Shown in pieces: positions 53,850-63,645 of a stretch of 64,000 nt of DNA (the stretch's first letter is position 1; the number at the start of each line of letters is the position of its first letter). The translations under genes were made by a program, and so were the position numbers. This DNA is from Arion vulgaris (Eukaryota > Mollusca > Gastropoda > Stylommatophora > Arionidae): NCBI GenBank assembly GCA_020796225.1, contig CM036771.1, positions 31,812,703 to 31,876,702 on the forward strand, in the 5' to 3' direction. The notes below the pieces were generated by a model that was given only the letters and a program-made list of their open reading frames with translations, made no database searches and was not told the DNA's origin.

Positions 53850-54415
53850 TTATCTTCTTCGAACGCTCCATATCGACCACGTGTTAAACCACTCTTTGTG
53901 ATTTGTATGTGATCTGAGCCTAAGAGTGATTGTACGTTGTGCCAGTTATGCGTCTAATATTATCGATATAAGAGAGACTGCAGTAAAACTATGTAGCAAT
54001 GTCGATATTAGAGAAGACTGCAGTAAAACTATGTAGCAATGTCGATATGAAGAAGACTGTAAGGTAAAACTATGTAGCAATGTCGATATAAGAGAAGACT
54101 GTAGTAAAACTATGTAGCAATGTCGATATAAGGAAGACTGCAGTAAAACTATGTAGCAATGGGGGAAACACCTAAAAACAAAGTACTGTAGTTTTACAAA
54201 ATAAAAAAACAATTTTTGTAAAACTACAGTGTTTGATTTTTACGTGTTTCGCCAGTTATGCGCCTACAAGTAGGCCAGTACATTCGATTTATGCGGCACT
54301 TTTTATTGACTAGGGTAGCTTCCTTAAGCCCCTATCTCAGTCGCATCTTACGACATGCCTTGTAGATCGCAGTGTTACTATTCTTTGCTCCTCTGCGAGT
54401 CCCGACAAGAAACGT
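53850..54415 (-). repeat. SINE-B split by a Penelope tail
   Basis: SINE-B halves at 53850-53952 and 54251-54415 are continuous once the insert is removed. gccagttatgcg is present on both sides (53941-53952 and 54251-54262). Confidence 0.85.
53953..54250 (-). repeat. Penelope tail insert with terminal hairpin
   Basis: About five units of the 39-bp repeat ('gactgcagtaaaactatg'...) are followed by an inverted repeat. 'acaaagtactgtagttttac' faces 'tgtaaaactacagtgtttg', and the arms extend to 'gggaaacacc' and 'acgtgtttcgcc'. Confidence 0.8.
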
Positions 54416-54744
54416 GCGAAGTTTCTTCTATATCACGGTAATCCTATGCTACTGCATGACGTTAGATACAACACGATAAAATAGTTCTATGTAAGTAGGA
54501 ACAAGTCATGAAAACAATACTGGCGTGTGAGAGAACCAGATGACGGAATATAAATCAGAAATTATCTCCACACAGATGCGTAGCCATTGGTTTTTTTTTT
54601 CTATGCATCGTCTTCAGCAAGCGCCGTCTCCACATAAAAGGTCTGCAATATATTGTTTTTATATTGCGATATATCCCTGAACATATATTCATTCATAGAG
54701 ATATGCAAAAAGGTTTATTTATTTAATGAATACATAAGAATACG
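54416..54744. other. unassigned sequence
   Basis: No recognised element. Parts of this stretch reappear, blurred, inside the 25-bp array at 55830-56000. Confidence 0.35.
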
Positions 54745-54982
54745 AATAATTCCTATCGTACCGTTATACGTTACATAGAGCCTGCAAGTAATTTCTCCAT
54801 ACCGCTCTATCTCCTCCATGGAACTGAGACCGATATTTCTTGCCTCTCTCATCAACGTTCGTTTCAGGGTCTCCTTAGCTCGTCCTCTCTTTCTTGAACC
54901 CTTTGCGTGCCACTTCAATGCATGTTTTGGTATTCTTTGATCATTTCTTCTCAAGATGTGTCCACCATATCTCATAATGAAT
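54745..54982 (-). pseudogene. LINE-1 C terminus
   Basis: The minus-strand translation gives 'RYGGHILRRNDQRIPKHALK' and 'GRAKETLKRTLMREARNIGL', then SSMEEIE. It is truncated at the position where other copies carry the 76-bp expansion. Here the 25-bp array begins instead. Confidence 0.85.
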
Positions 54983-54984
54983 AC

Positions 54985-56658
54985 ATGCAGAGTTGTTTAA
55001 TTATAAATATAGTCCTAGTTTGTTAATTATAAATATAGATAGAGTTGACTAGTATAAATATAGACAGAGTTGACTAGTATAAATATACACAGAGTTGACT
55101 AGTATAAATATAGACAGAGTTGACTAGTATAAATATAGACAGAGTTGACTAGTATAAATATAGACAGTTGACTAGTATAAATATAGACAGAGTTGACTAG
55201 TATAAATATAGACAGTTGACTAGTATAAATATAGACAGAGTTGACTAGTATAAATAACACAGAGTTGACTAGTATAAATATAGACAGAGTTGACTAGTAT
55301 AAATATAGACAGAGTTGACTAGTATAAATATGACAGAGTTGACTAGTATAAATATAAAGGTTGACTAATATAAATATAGAAGAGTTGTCTAGTATAAATA
55401 TGACAGAGTTGACTAATAAAATATAGCAGAGTTGACTAATATAAATATAGACAGAGTGACTAGTATAAATATGAAGAGTTGACTAATATAAATATAGACA
55501 GAGACTGAGTAAATATATGAATGTGATAGAAGACTTATAGACAGGTTGATAGTATAAGAAAGACGCAGTAAACTAGTATGAAATATAGACAGAGTGACTA
55601 GTTTAAATAAAACAATTTTGTAAAACTATAGACAGGTTGCAGTATTAAATAGAGACAGATTTGACTATTATGACTAGTAGCCAGAGTTGATCTAGTATAA
55701 ATATAGACAGGTTACTATGTTTGAGACAAGAAGTGAGCTTCATATACGAATATGCACGCAGAGTTGACTAATAAATATAAAAGTTCTAGTATAAATATAG
55801 ATAGACATGACTGGGTTAAATAGACAGATGACTGATATAATCAAATTATCTCACACAGATGCTGCTAGTTAATTATGACCCTTCAGAAGCTTACTAAGTT
55901 AATATAGATAGAGCGACTATATCACTGAACAAGTATTCATTATAAATATGACAAGGCTTTATTATTTAATGAATATAGATCAATAATCTACGTACTAGTT
56001 ATAGAATATAGACATAGCTTATCTCATATGGAATAACCGATAGTTGACTCTCATCAACATTCGATCAGGTTTGACTGTTTAAATAGTAGACAAGAGTTGA
56101 CTTGATATAAGATGTGACAATTATCTATATGAATATAGCAGAGTTGTAATTATAAATATAGTCTGAGTTGTCTAGTATAAATATAGACAGAGTTGACTAA
56201 TATAAATATAGACAGAGTTGACTAATATAAATATAGACAGAGTTGACTAGTATAAACATAGACAGAGTTGACTATATAAATATAGACAGAGTGACTAGAT
56301 AAATATAGATCAGAGTTGACTAAATAAATATAGACAGAGTTGACTAGAATAAATATAGACAGAGTTGACTAGTATAAATATACACAGAGTTGACTAGTAT
56401 AAATATAGACAGAGTTGACTAGAATAAATATAGACAGAGTTGTCTGGAATAAATATACACAGAGTTGACTAGAATAAATATAGACAGAGTTGACTAGAAT
56501 AAATATAGACAGAGTTGACTAGTATAAATATAGACAGAGTTGACTAGTATAAATATAGACAGAGTTGACTAGAATAAATATAGACAGAGTTGACTAGTAT
56601 AAATATAGACAGAGTTGACTAATATAAATATAGACAGAGTTGTCTATTATAAATATTC
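54985..56658. repeat. 25-bp minisatellite with a corrupted middle
   Basis: The unit is 'agagttgactagtataaata' plus 'tagac'. Units are clear at 55020-55480 and 56150-56650. Between about 55500 and 56150 the sequence is a blend of repeat units and the flanking sequence from 53.95-54.9 kb (see findings). Confidence 0.9.
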
Positions 56659-56844
56659 TTGGTTAGTGAACCGACGTCATAGCACTCCGGGTAGACCCAT
56701 AGGCGCTCAGTTTTCTCCAACAGATACCTAAAAGTACACACTTGCAGAGGGTTCGTGTGGCTCACTGGTTTAATACACTCTTCTCTTTGCCTTTCAGGCA
56801 TCCAGTAATACTTACACAACGTGTAATTCCAAAACTCCTTAAGC
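56659..56844 (-). pseudogene. LINE-3 C-terminal fragment
   Basis: The minus-strand tail 'TNPLQVCTFRYLLEKTERLW' then V.PECYDV is homologous to the C terminus of the 17.2 kb and 2.2 kb copies. A hAT MITE cuts it at 56845. Confidence 0.7.
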
Positions 56845-57210
56845 CAGCGGTTCCCAAACGTTGCATAACCGCGGACATCCTTTTCAATGAATTTTGCTGC
56901 AGCGGATCCCCTAAATGTTTCTACATATTCAAATCTTCTAGCGATGGAGTTATTATTACACCACAGTCAAGTTGGCTCCAATTTCTCAGACTGCAGGAAA
57001 CATCAAATGATCTTTCATTTTGTCCTGTCAGACATTTAGACTCCGGTTTTGTCCGGTTCCTTTGATTTCGCAAGGGAACTAGTTTACCATTGTTTTATAC
57101 ATGTTTTTGAAATTAATTTTTGTTTGAAATGTCAAAGATCATAATATTTCTCTTCGAGCGCCTGAGGACACCCTGTGAGTACCTTGAGGACCCTAGTTTC
57201 GGAAACGATG
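56845..57210 (-). mobile_element. hAT-like MITE family 2, copy 2
   Basis: Termini 'cagcggttcccaaacg' and 'gtttcggaaacgatg'. Target duplication ccttaagc / ccttaaac (56837-56844 and 57211-57218, 7 of 8). It is homologous to 10967-11324 on the opposite strand. Confidence 0.8.
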
Positions 57211-57218
57211 CCTTAAAC

Positions 57219-57546
57219 CATGATCAGCCTTAAATAAGGATTAACCCCCCAAGTAACAAATAAATAAACAAGCTATCTCTTGCTCTCTTTCTCTTTCTGT
57301 TTGATTGATGTTGTCTTTGTTCGTCAGTCTGGACATTATTAGACCAGGTTCCTAATCTTCTGTCAAATTTAGAACGCAGCTGCCCTCTTAGTTCCGGACA
57401 CACAGACATGGGCGGTATCAAAGAGTTCATATATGTCAAGTGATTAACGAAAGGCGTGGCATGATTTTGACAATATCTTTTTCTTTCCCTGTAATTATCG
57501 TTATATTTAGACTGGGAATCTGGACTATCTGATATAGTCTGCTATC
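57219..57546. other. unassigned sequence
   Basis: Nothing recognised. Confidence 0.3.
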
Positions 57547-57547
57547 T

Positions 57548-57840
57548 GGGAGTCTATCTGGCGTAGAGGTTAGGTCACCGACTCTCGTTCCAAAGAAGGT
57601 ACTCGGTTCGATCCCTCGTCAAGCCATCTGGATATTATTCAAGAGAAGTGTGATCTTAGTGTAGGTGAGATCGAGTTCCTTGTCATATCAGATACGGACG
57701 ATAAAGCGTAGGTCCCATGTTCAATTTTAGCACGTAAAAGAACCATTGGCAGTTCAAAATCAAGAAGGGCAGGCTGGAAAGCCACTGCCCAGGCAAATTT
57801 CATTAGAAAATATTTAAAATAAAATTCCTACAAAATATTT
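57548..57840 (+). repeat. SINE-A copy
   Basis: The head 'ctggcgtagaggttaggtc' and B box 'ctcggttcgatccctcg' are well kept. The body ends at 'ttcctacaaaatattttttt' and passes directly into repeat H. Confidence 0.8.
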
Positions 57841-58110
57841 TTTTGATAGAACACTGTAAGCTTTTTTTTGTAATTTTACTCAGTTATATGAATCCATGGT
57901 TATTTATTGATGAAAAATATTAATAATACTGATATTTCTTATTGTTAAACTTAACTTGTTACATAATACAACCTTGATTTAGCATTGTGTGTTGATTCTT
58001 AAATTAATTCGACTTTATACAAACAGTACTGGAATTTGACGTCACGCGACGGTTGTGGTCTTATTTCCTAGAATTTTTACCCGAGTCGGCCGGTCGTTTG
58101 TTATCGGAGG
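57841..58110 (+). repeat. repeat H, copy 1
   Basis: 'ttgttaaacttaac', 'tgttacataata', 'cttgatttagcat' and 'ttatttcctagaa' recur in the same order at 63375-63640. The nature of the repeat is unknown. Confidence 0.65.
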
Positions 58111-58329
58111 TCACGAGCGAAGTTAGCCACTCTTTATGATCTGTGTGGTTTGTGGTGACAGATTCTTTTACAAGGAGCTCTGCATGCAGGCACGTTTTAC
58201 CTGGTTTACATATGTTATGCAGGGAGGACTGTATGCAGGCAGATTTTACTTTGTTGACAGAATATATACAAGGAGCACTACATGTAGGCACATGTGACTC
58301 CATTCACAGATATTATGTATTCATGCTAT

Positions 58330-58530
58330 CTCCTGTGTGGTGTCGGGGCCCCTCAAGGAAGCAAAGAATAGTACCACTGCGACCTACAAGGCATGTCGTA
58401 AGAGGCGACTGATGTAGGACCTAGGGAAGCTACCCTAGCATAGAAAGCATAGTAGAATTCGGATGTGCTGGCCTACTTGTAGGCGCATAACTGGCACATC
58501 GCACACTCGCTCTTAGGCTCAGATCACACA
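58330..58530 (+). repeat. SINE-B copy, 3' truncated
   Basis: From 'tgtgtggtgtcggggccc' to 'cttaggctcagatcacac'. It lacks the 'gtggtcgatatgg' end. Confidence 0.8.
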
Positions 58531-58617
58531 CATGTATTCATGCAGGAGTTTTCTTGCAACTAGGAAGGACAAGACTTTTCAATGTTTACTCATCAAAGAG
58601 AATCCGTACGTGTGTAG

Positions 58618-58830
58618 ACGGTCCCTGAAAAATGAGCAAAGAATTGTAACAATGCGACCTACGAAGCAAGGACCTAAGGAAGCTATCCTAGTAAACAAAA
58701 AGCGTCGCAGAAATCGGATGTTCTGCCCTTACTTGTAGGCGCATAAATGGCACAATGCACAATCGCTCTTATGCTCAGATCACATATAAATCACAAAGAG
58801 TGCTTGAACAAGTTGTCGATATAGAGCAAG
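58618..58830 (+). repeat. SINE-B copy, diverged
   Basis: A second SINE-B in the same orientation 90 bp later, with a worn head and a kept 3' end ('gttgtcgatatagagc'). Confidence 0.75.
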
Positions 58831-59108
58831 AAATTAGAATCGATTAGTAACACGAGCATGTAACAGCCAAAAGGATACCGAAAATGAGACACACTAGAGT
58901 TTGCAGATCAATAAGATAAGAGACATCTTACATATGTACAGTTCCAGGCGTAGGGCACAAGAGAGAACAAATACACACGAGGGCCATGTGGCAGCAGACA
59001 TGATTTCTTATTAATCTATCATCAACAAGTGCCATGCAGACACGCGTAGATTATCATGTTCTTCAACAACTCTCAGTCAACCATTCCCGTATCAAATCCC
59101 CAGTCATC
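58831..59108. other. unassigned sequence
   Basis: Nothing recognised. Confidence 0.3.
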
Positions 59109-59109
59109 T

Positions 59110-59700
59110 TTCTTTTTAGATGTATGTCTCCTTGAGAAAGATATATGTCTCTTTGAGAAAGATCTATGTCTTCTTGAGAAAGATCTATGTCTCAAAGAAA
59201 GATCTATGTCTCCAAGAGAAAGATCTATGTCTCCTTGAGAAAGATCTATGTCTCTTTGAGAAAAATCTGTCTCCTTGAGAAAGATATATGTCTCCTTGAG
59301 AAAGATCTATGTCTCCTTGAGAAAGATCTGTCTCCTTGGGAAAGATATATGTCTCCTTGAGAAAGATCTATGTCTCCTTGAGAAAGATCTATGTCTCCAA
59401 GAGAAAGATCTATGTCTCCAAGAGAAAGATCTATGTTTCCTTGAGAAAGATCTATGTCTCTTTGAGAAAAATCTGTCTCTTTGAGAAAGATCTATGTCTC
59501 CTTGAGAAAGATCTGTCTCCTTGAGAAAGATCTATGTCTCCTTGAGAAAGATCTATTTCTCCTTGAGAAAGATCTGTCTCCTTGAGAAAGATCTATGTCT
59601 CCTTGAGAAAGATATATTTCTCCTTGAGAAAGATCTGTCTCCTTGAGAAAGATCTATGTCTCCTTGAGAAAAATCTATTTCTCCTTGAGAAAGATCCATG
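59110..59700. repeat. 21-bp minisatellite, about 28 copies, next to element X
   Basis: The unit is 'gtctccttgagaaagatctat', with some 18-bp units lacking 'atc' or 'tat'. The last unit runs into 'gatccatgatcgaaacgtg' of element X. The repeated unit is therefore the outermost part of that element's end. The Leu/Glu/Lys-repeat open frames are by-products. Confidence 0.9.
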
Positions 59701-59973
59701 ATCGAAACGTGGGATTGTCGTTAGTTTGATATGTAATGCTATACACACGTGTCTTTGCCCTTAAACGACAATTTACTTAGTATGACCGCAGCCTACCCAC
59801 GTGGGTTGTCTCCAGATCTGGTCTGTTCTGACTACCTCAGATTTGTAGATGTCCGTACATCGTCTGTCTACTGTTCCAGCTATGAGTTCTGTTACTGCTT
59901 GCGCGTTGTGCCATGTTGTTAAACTGTGCAGAATATTGCCCCTCTGTCGATCGTAATCTCTCTTCCCCTGCAT
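59690..59973 (-). pseudogene. element X (LINE tail), copy 2
   Basis: The minus-strand open frame reads 'QGKRDYDRQRGNILHSLTTW', then 'VTELIAGTVDRRCTDIYKSE' and 'IWRQPTWVGCGHTK' stop. This is the GKRxxxRQR..IL.SLT.WH tail of an RTE-like ORF. The 3' UTR ends in 'acgtttcgatcatggatc' and the minisatellite. It is uninterrupted, unlike the 43.8/45.3 kb copy. The DDE transposon starts 4 bases beyond it. Confidence 0.8.
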
Positions 59974-59976
59974 CTA

Positions 59977-61952
59977 TAGTCTGTCCATTAATTCGTGAGC
60001 ACGTTTGAAATTGATTTTCTCGAAAACTACCTGTTGGATCTCAGTGATTTTTGCAAGCAGCCTTAGAATATCCATGACGCTAGAAATATTTTTTTTCCAA
60101 GAAAATTTGATGTAGTTGAAATATTTCTTCTTCAGGTTATATTAAAATCAACCTCACCGGATTGTACACAATAGTAACAGATTTACGGTACACAGACGCG
60201 TTGTTCTAAAAATACATTATGGTAACATTGAAATATCGTGAGTTTCACGAATTCCCGTGTATTGTATCCAAGTTCACCTAACCCAGTCGACTTTGAAAGC
60301 GGAAAGCATATGACGTTATAATTGGGATACCGTTTTATAGTTATAGGCGTATCTCGCTATTTGTATGAAGCTATTGTATCATATTTGTTGGCTTATAAAA
60401 ACTGACATTGATATCACATTCATAATGAGTCTGAAGTGCACATTTATAACAATGCAGAAGGTTACAGTTTTACTATACCAACACTTCCGTAGGGAATCTA
60501 AGAGAGGTCATCTATATTGCGATATTCATAACCCTGAGAAACGAACGCAACTGGCGCTTTGTCTGAATAGAGAATCCTTTTCCCGATGGATTAAACAGGA
60601 CACAAAGTGCACTAATGTCAAGCAAGGAAGGAAAGAACAATTGACGACTTTGACATAGATGTCATAAGACGGAGCTCTTGAAAATGTTTGCGACAAATCA
60701 ACTTGTTACTCTCAGGAAACTGAAATTAAAACTGCAATCAGATTGCAGCATAGACATTTCTAAAAGTACTCTATGGAAAATTGTAGAGCCGCCGGCTTCA
60801 CCTTCAGAAAAACTATAGGCGGTAGGAATATTATTTGTGAAAAGCCACATTTAATTGCTGCCCGAAGTAAATACCTGAGGCAGATCCGTGAGCGGCGGAC
60901 GCAAGGCTATGATATTGTATATTTAGATGAATCCTGGGTCAATGCTCACCACACCAATGCTAAAGAATGGCAATCAGTAGACGGTGAACAGAAAAGAAAA
61001 TACCAAGCAGCAAAGGCCAGCGTATTATACTAACACATGCAGGAAGTAGTGAAGAAGGTCTTGTCCATGACGCTGGACTTATTTTCCAATCAAAAAGTAC
61101 CGACGGTAGGGACTACCACACAGTTGTTGCACCTGGTGAGGATGACAAATAAGACAAAGGTGTTTCATATTGACAAAATCATTGCGGAATACGGCCACAA
61201 GTCTTTGCGACTACCTCCATATCATGCTCACCTCAATCCGATAGAGCTTGTCTGGGCTAAAGTAAAGGGCAAGTTGCCGAACAGAACAGGACGTTTAAAA
61301 TGTGTGATGTTGAAGTTCTGACACGTGAGTCCTTCTCAATGATAGACATGCAGTTCTGGAAGAAGTGTGTTGAACATGTGCTCCGAGAGGAAGACGAGTA
61401 CTGGCACCGAGATGGATTACAATTTGTCAGCCAGTAACAATTATCAACCTCATGGAATCGTCAGATTCGGGATGATACAAATCATATTTTTATTACAGAC
61501 TGAGAAATAGCACGTATACATTTCCATATCCAAATGCGTCTACCATCATACAATTTGTGGTGAAGTTAAGACACCCTGGGGTATAATGGTGACCGAAGGG
61601 GAAGACCAACTGTTGCATATTGTATCCAAGTTCACGATTGCACATAAAGGCAACACACTTAATTACTTGACCTATCAAGTTAATATGGAGATACACCTAT
61701 GAATAGAATTGACATGGACAAATTCTAGGGATACTGTAAAATCTAAAATTTGAGCCCCGTATTTGCAATTGTCATAAAAGATCAAAGGAATTCGCCGATA
61801 TGCAAAATCCGTAGCATCTATGGACTACTGGTTAGCTTTATTTTAGCGTCATGGATATTCTAAGGCTGCATGCAAAAAATCACTGAGATCCAACAGGTAG
61901 TTTTCGAGAAAATCAATTTCAAACGTGCTCACGAATTAATGGACAGACTTAT
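59977..61952 (+). mobile_element. DDE transposon (DD82E-like), copy 2
   Basis: Same termini as copy 1 ('tagtctgtccattaattcg' ... 'aattaatggacagact'), with TATA-type flanks. An extra T lies near the right end. It lacks about 212 bp that copy 1 has at 38821-39032, including the second catalytic Asp. Outside that, the two copies are nearly identical. Confidence 0.9.
60424..61437 (+). pseudogene. DDE transposase, copy 2 (deleted and frameshifted)
   Basis: The N-terminal open frame at 60365-60658 holds 'LALCLNRESFSRWIKQDTKC'. It shifts frame where one A is missing in 'ggaaggaaagaac'. The next frame carries 'IVYLDESWVNAHHTNAKEWQ' (first Asp). The last has 'SLRLPPYHAHLNPIELVWAK' (Glu). The second Asp block (MDNASYHN in copy 1) is deleted with a 2-bp AG microhomology. 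It cannot be active. Confidence 0.85.
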
Positions 61953-62029
61953 AGCCTGTTGTCCTAATGTATTCAAGCTTCGCTCTTCTCATAGCATGTC
62001 CATAGAATGTTAAATATTTATGATCTAAC

Positions 62030-62215
62030 CAGAAATGATCTATACATGTATGACCCAGAAAGAAATGATCTATAAATGTATGACCCAGACAGAAATGATC
62101 TATAAATGTATGACCCAGAAAGAAATGATCTATACGTGTATGACCCAGACATAAATGATCTATAAATGTATGACCCAGACATAAATGATCTATAAATGTA
62201 TGACTCAGAAAAAAT
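62030..62215. repeat. 30-bp minisatellite, about 6 copies
   Basis: The unit is 'aaatgatctataaatgtatg' plus 'acccagaaag'. Confidence 0.9.
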
Positions 62216-62310
62216 AATCACGAACAAAAATTGATCAGAAAGAAATGATCTTGAAAGAAATGATCTTGAAAGAAATGATCTCGGAAAAAATGATCTTGAA
62301 AGAAATGATC
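62216..62310. repeat. 15-bp repeat derived from the 30-bp unit
   Basis: 'gaaatgatcttgaaa' repeats about five times. It reuses the GAAATGATCT half of the preceding unit. Confidence 0.8.
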
Positions 62311-62549
62311 AGACGTCAGCGAAATATAATTGAATTAATAACAAGTCAGCGACAACGACATCAAATTAGCATTGAATGTCACCATGATCATAACTAAGTC
62401 ACACAGGAACACGGCGATTATCAAGTACAATTATGTGTTATGTTTGTTCTGTACTAAACATATTTACTCACGTTATTATGTTGGACGAAAGCTGGTCTGT
62501 TCTTTGTTCGTTCTGTAACTGATAGTCAAGGCTTGTGTCACCAACATCT

Positions 62550-62727
62550 GATGTTTTTTTCTTCTTTCTTCCACCATTTACTTCTTTATAGAAGTTTTGG
62601 GGGAATTAGTAATCTTGCCCTAATGCACTTTGTAGGCATTCATTTTCTTAAGGCTGTTCTTGGTGCCGTCGCTCCATCTGTTTGGTGGTCTTCCTCTTGC
62701 TCTGTACTTGTTATACTTTTTGAGTGT
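62550..62727 (-). pseudogene. LINE-8 ORF tail fragment
   Basis: The minus-strand translation reads 'KYNKYRARGRPPNRWSDGTK'. RGRPP.RW.D is the classic LINE tail motif. Nothing else remains. Confidence 0.65.
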
Positions 62728-63012
62728 AGCTATCTGTAGCGTAGAGGTTTGGTGCTTGCCTCTCATGCCAAATGTAACCGGTTCGCTACCTCGTGGAGTC
62801 ATCGGGATATTTTCCAGAGATCCTGATCTCAGTGTAGGTGAGATCGAGTTCCTAGTCCTATAGTGACGGACGATAAAACGTAGGTTCCGTGTTCAATATG
62901 AGCACGTAAAAGAACCCGTGGCAGTTTTAAAATCGAGAAGAGCAGGCTGGAACGCCACTGCCCAGGCAAAATTCATTACAAAACAGATTAAAAATAAAAT
63001 TCCTACAAAATA
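62728..63012 (+). repeat. SINE-A copy
   Basis: The head 'ctgtagcgtagaggtttgg' and B-box region 'accggttcgctacctcg' are kept. The body ends at 'attcctacaaaatat'. Confidence 0.85.
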
Positions 63013-63025
63013 TCTACGTAATGCT

Positions 63026-63216
63026 CAGTAACAGACAAATAACAAGACAACATATGAATAAGCTTAATCTGCAGACTGGACGACATAAATGTGCGGAGAG
63101 AGAAAGGAAGAGATTCGATTCAGTAACAGACAAATAACAAGACAACATATGAATAAGCTTAATCTGCAGACTGGACGACATAAATGTGCGGAGAGGGAAA
63201 GGATGAGGTTCGATTT
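63026..63216. repeat. 95-bp tandem duplication
   Basis: 'cagtaacagacaaataacaa' starts at 63026 and 63121, and each unit ends 'gagattcgatt' or 'gaggttcgatt'. The copies are nearly identical, so the event is recent. Confidence 0.9.
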
Positions 63217-63374
63217 GACTAAAAATCGACAAGACTTCATTCAAAACAAAATCTATGAATACTAACCACTTTTCGCAGGTTTGTTTTGGCCGTGGCCCCC
63301 GGTAACATAAGCCGACTAGCTCAGACGGGAAATAGAAATTTCCTGTTTAGTGGGGGCTGGTTTTTGTATATGTT

Positions 63375-63645
63375 TGATAGAATACTGTACACGTTTTGCA
63401 ATTTTACTCAATTCTATGCGTTTTTTTAAAAGTGTTAATAATGATAAAGTGATAGTCCTTAGTGTTAAACTTAACGTGTTACATAATATAATCTTGATTT
63501 AGCATATTGTGTCGATTTTCAAATGAATTCGTCTTTATACAACAATACTGGCATGCGAGGTCACGTCACGGTTTGGGCGGGGGTGTTTTATTTCCTAGAA
63601 TGTTTACCTGAGCCCGCCAGCCTATGTTATCGGAGACAACTTTTG
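63375..63645 (+). repeat. repeat H, copy 2
   Basis: It matches 57841-58110 ('gatagaatactgta', 'cttgatttagcat', 'ttatttcctagaa'). Here it is separated from SINE-A by about 360 bp that include the 95-bp duplication. Confidence 0.65.

Noticed and set aside
59056..59524. Open frames with LLEKDLCL repeats
   Set aside because: They are translations of the 21-bp minisatellite in two frames at once, with no start context or non-repeat domain.
62018..62227. Open frame with YIYRSFLSGS repeats
   Set aside because: It is the 30-bp minisatellite (a multiple of 3) read on the minus strand, with no flanking coding sequence.
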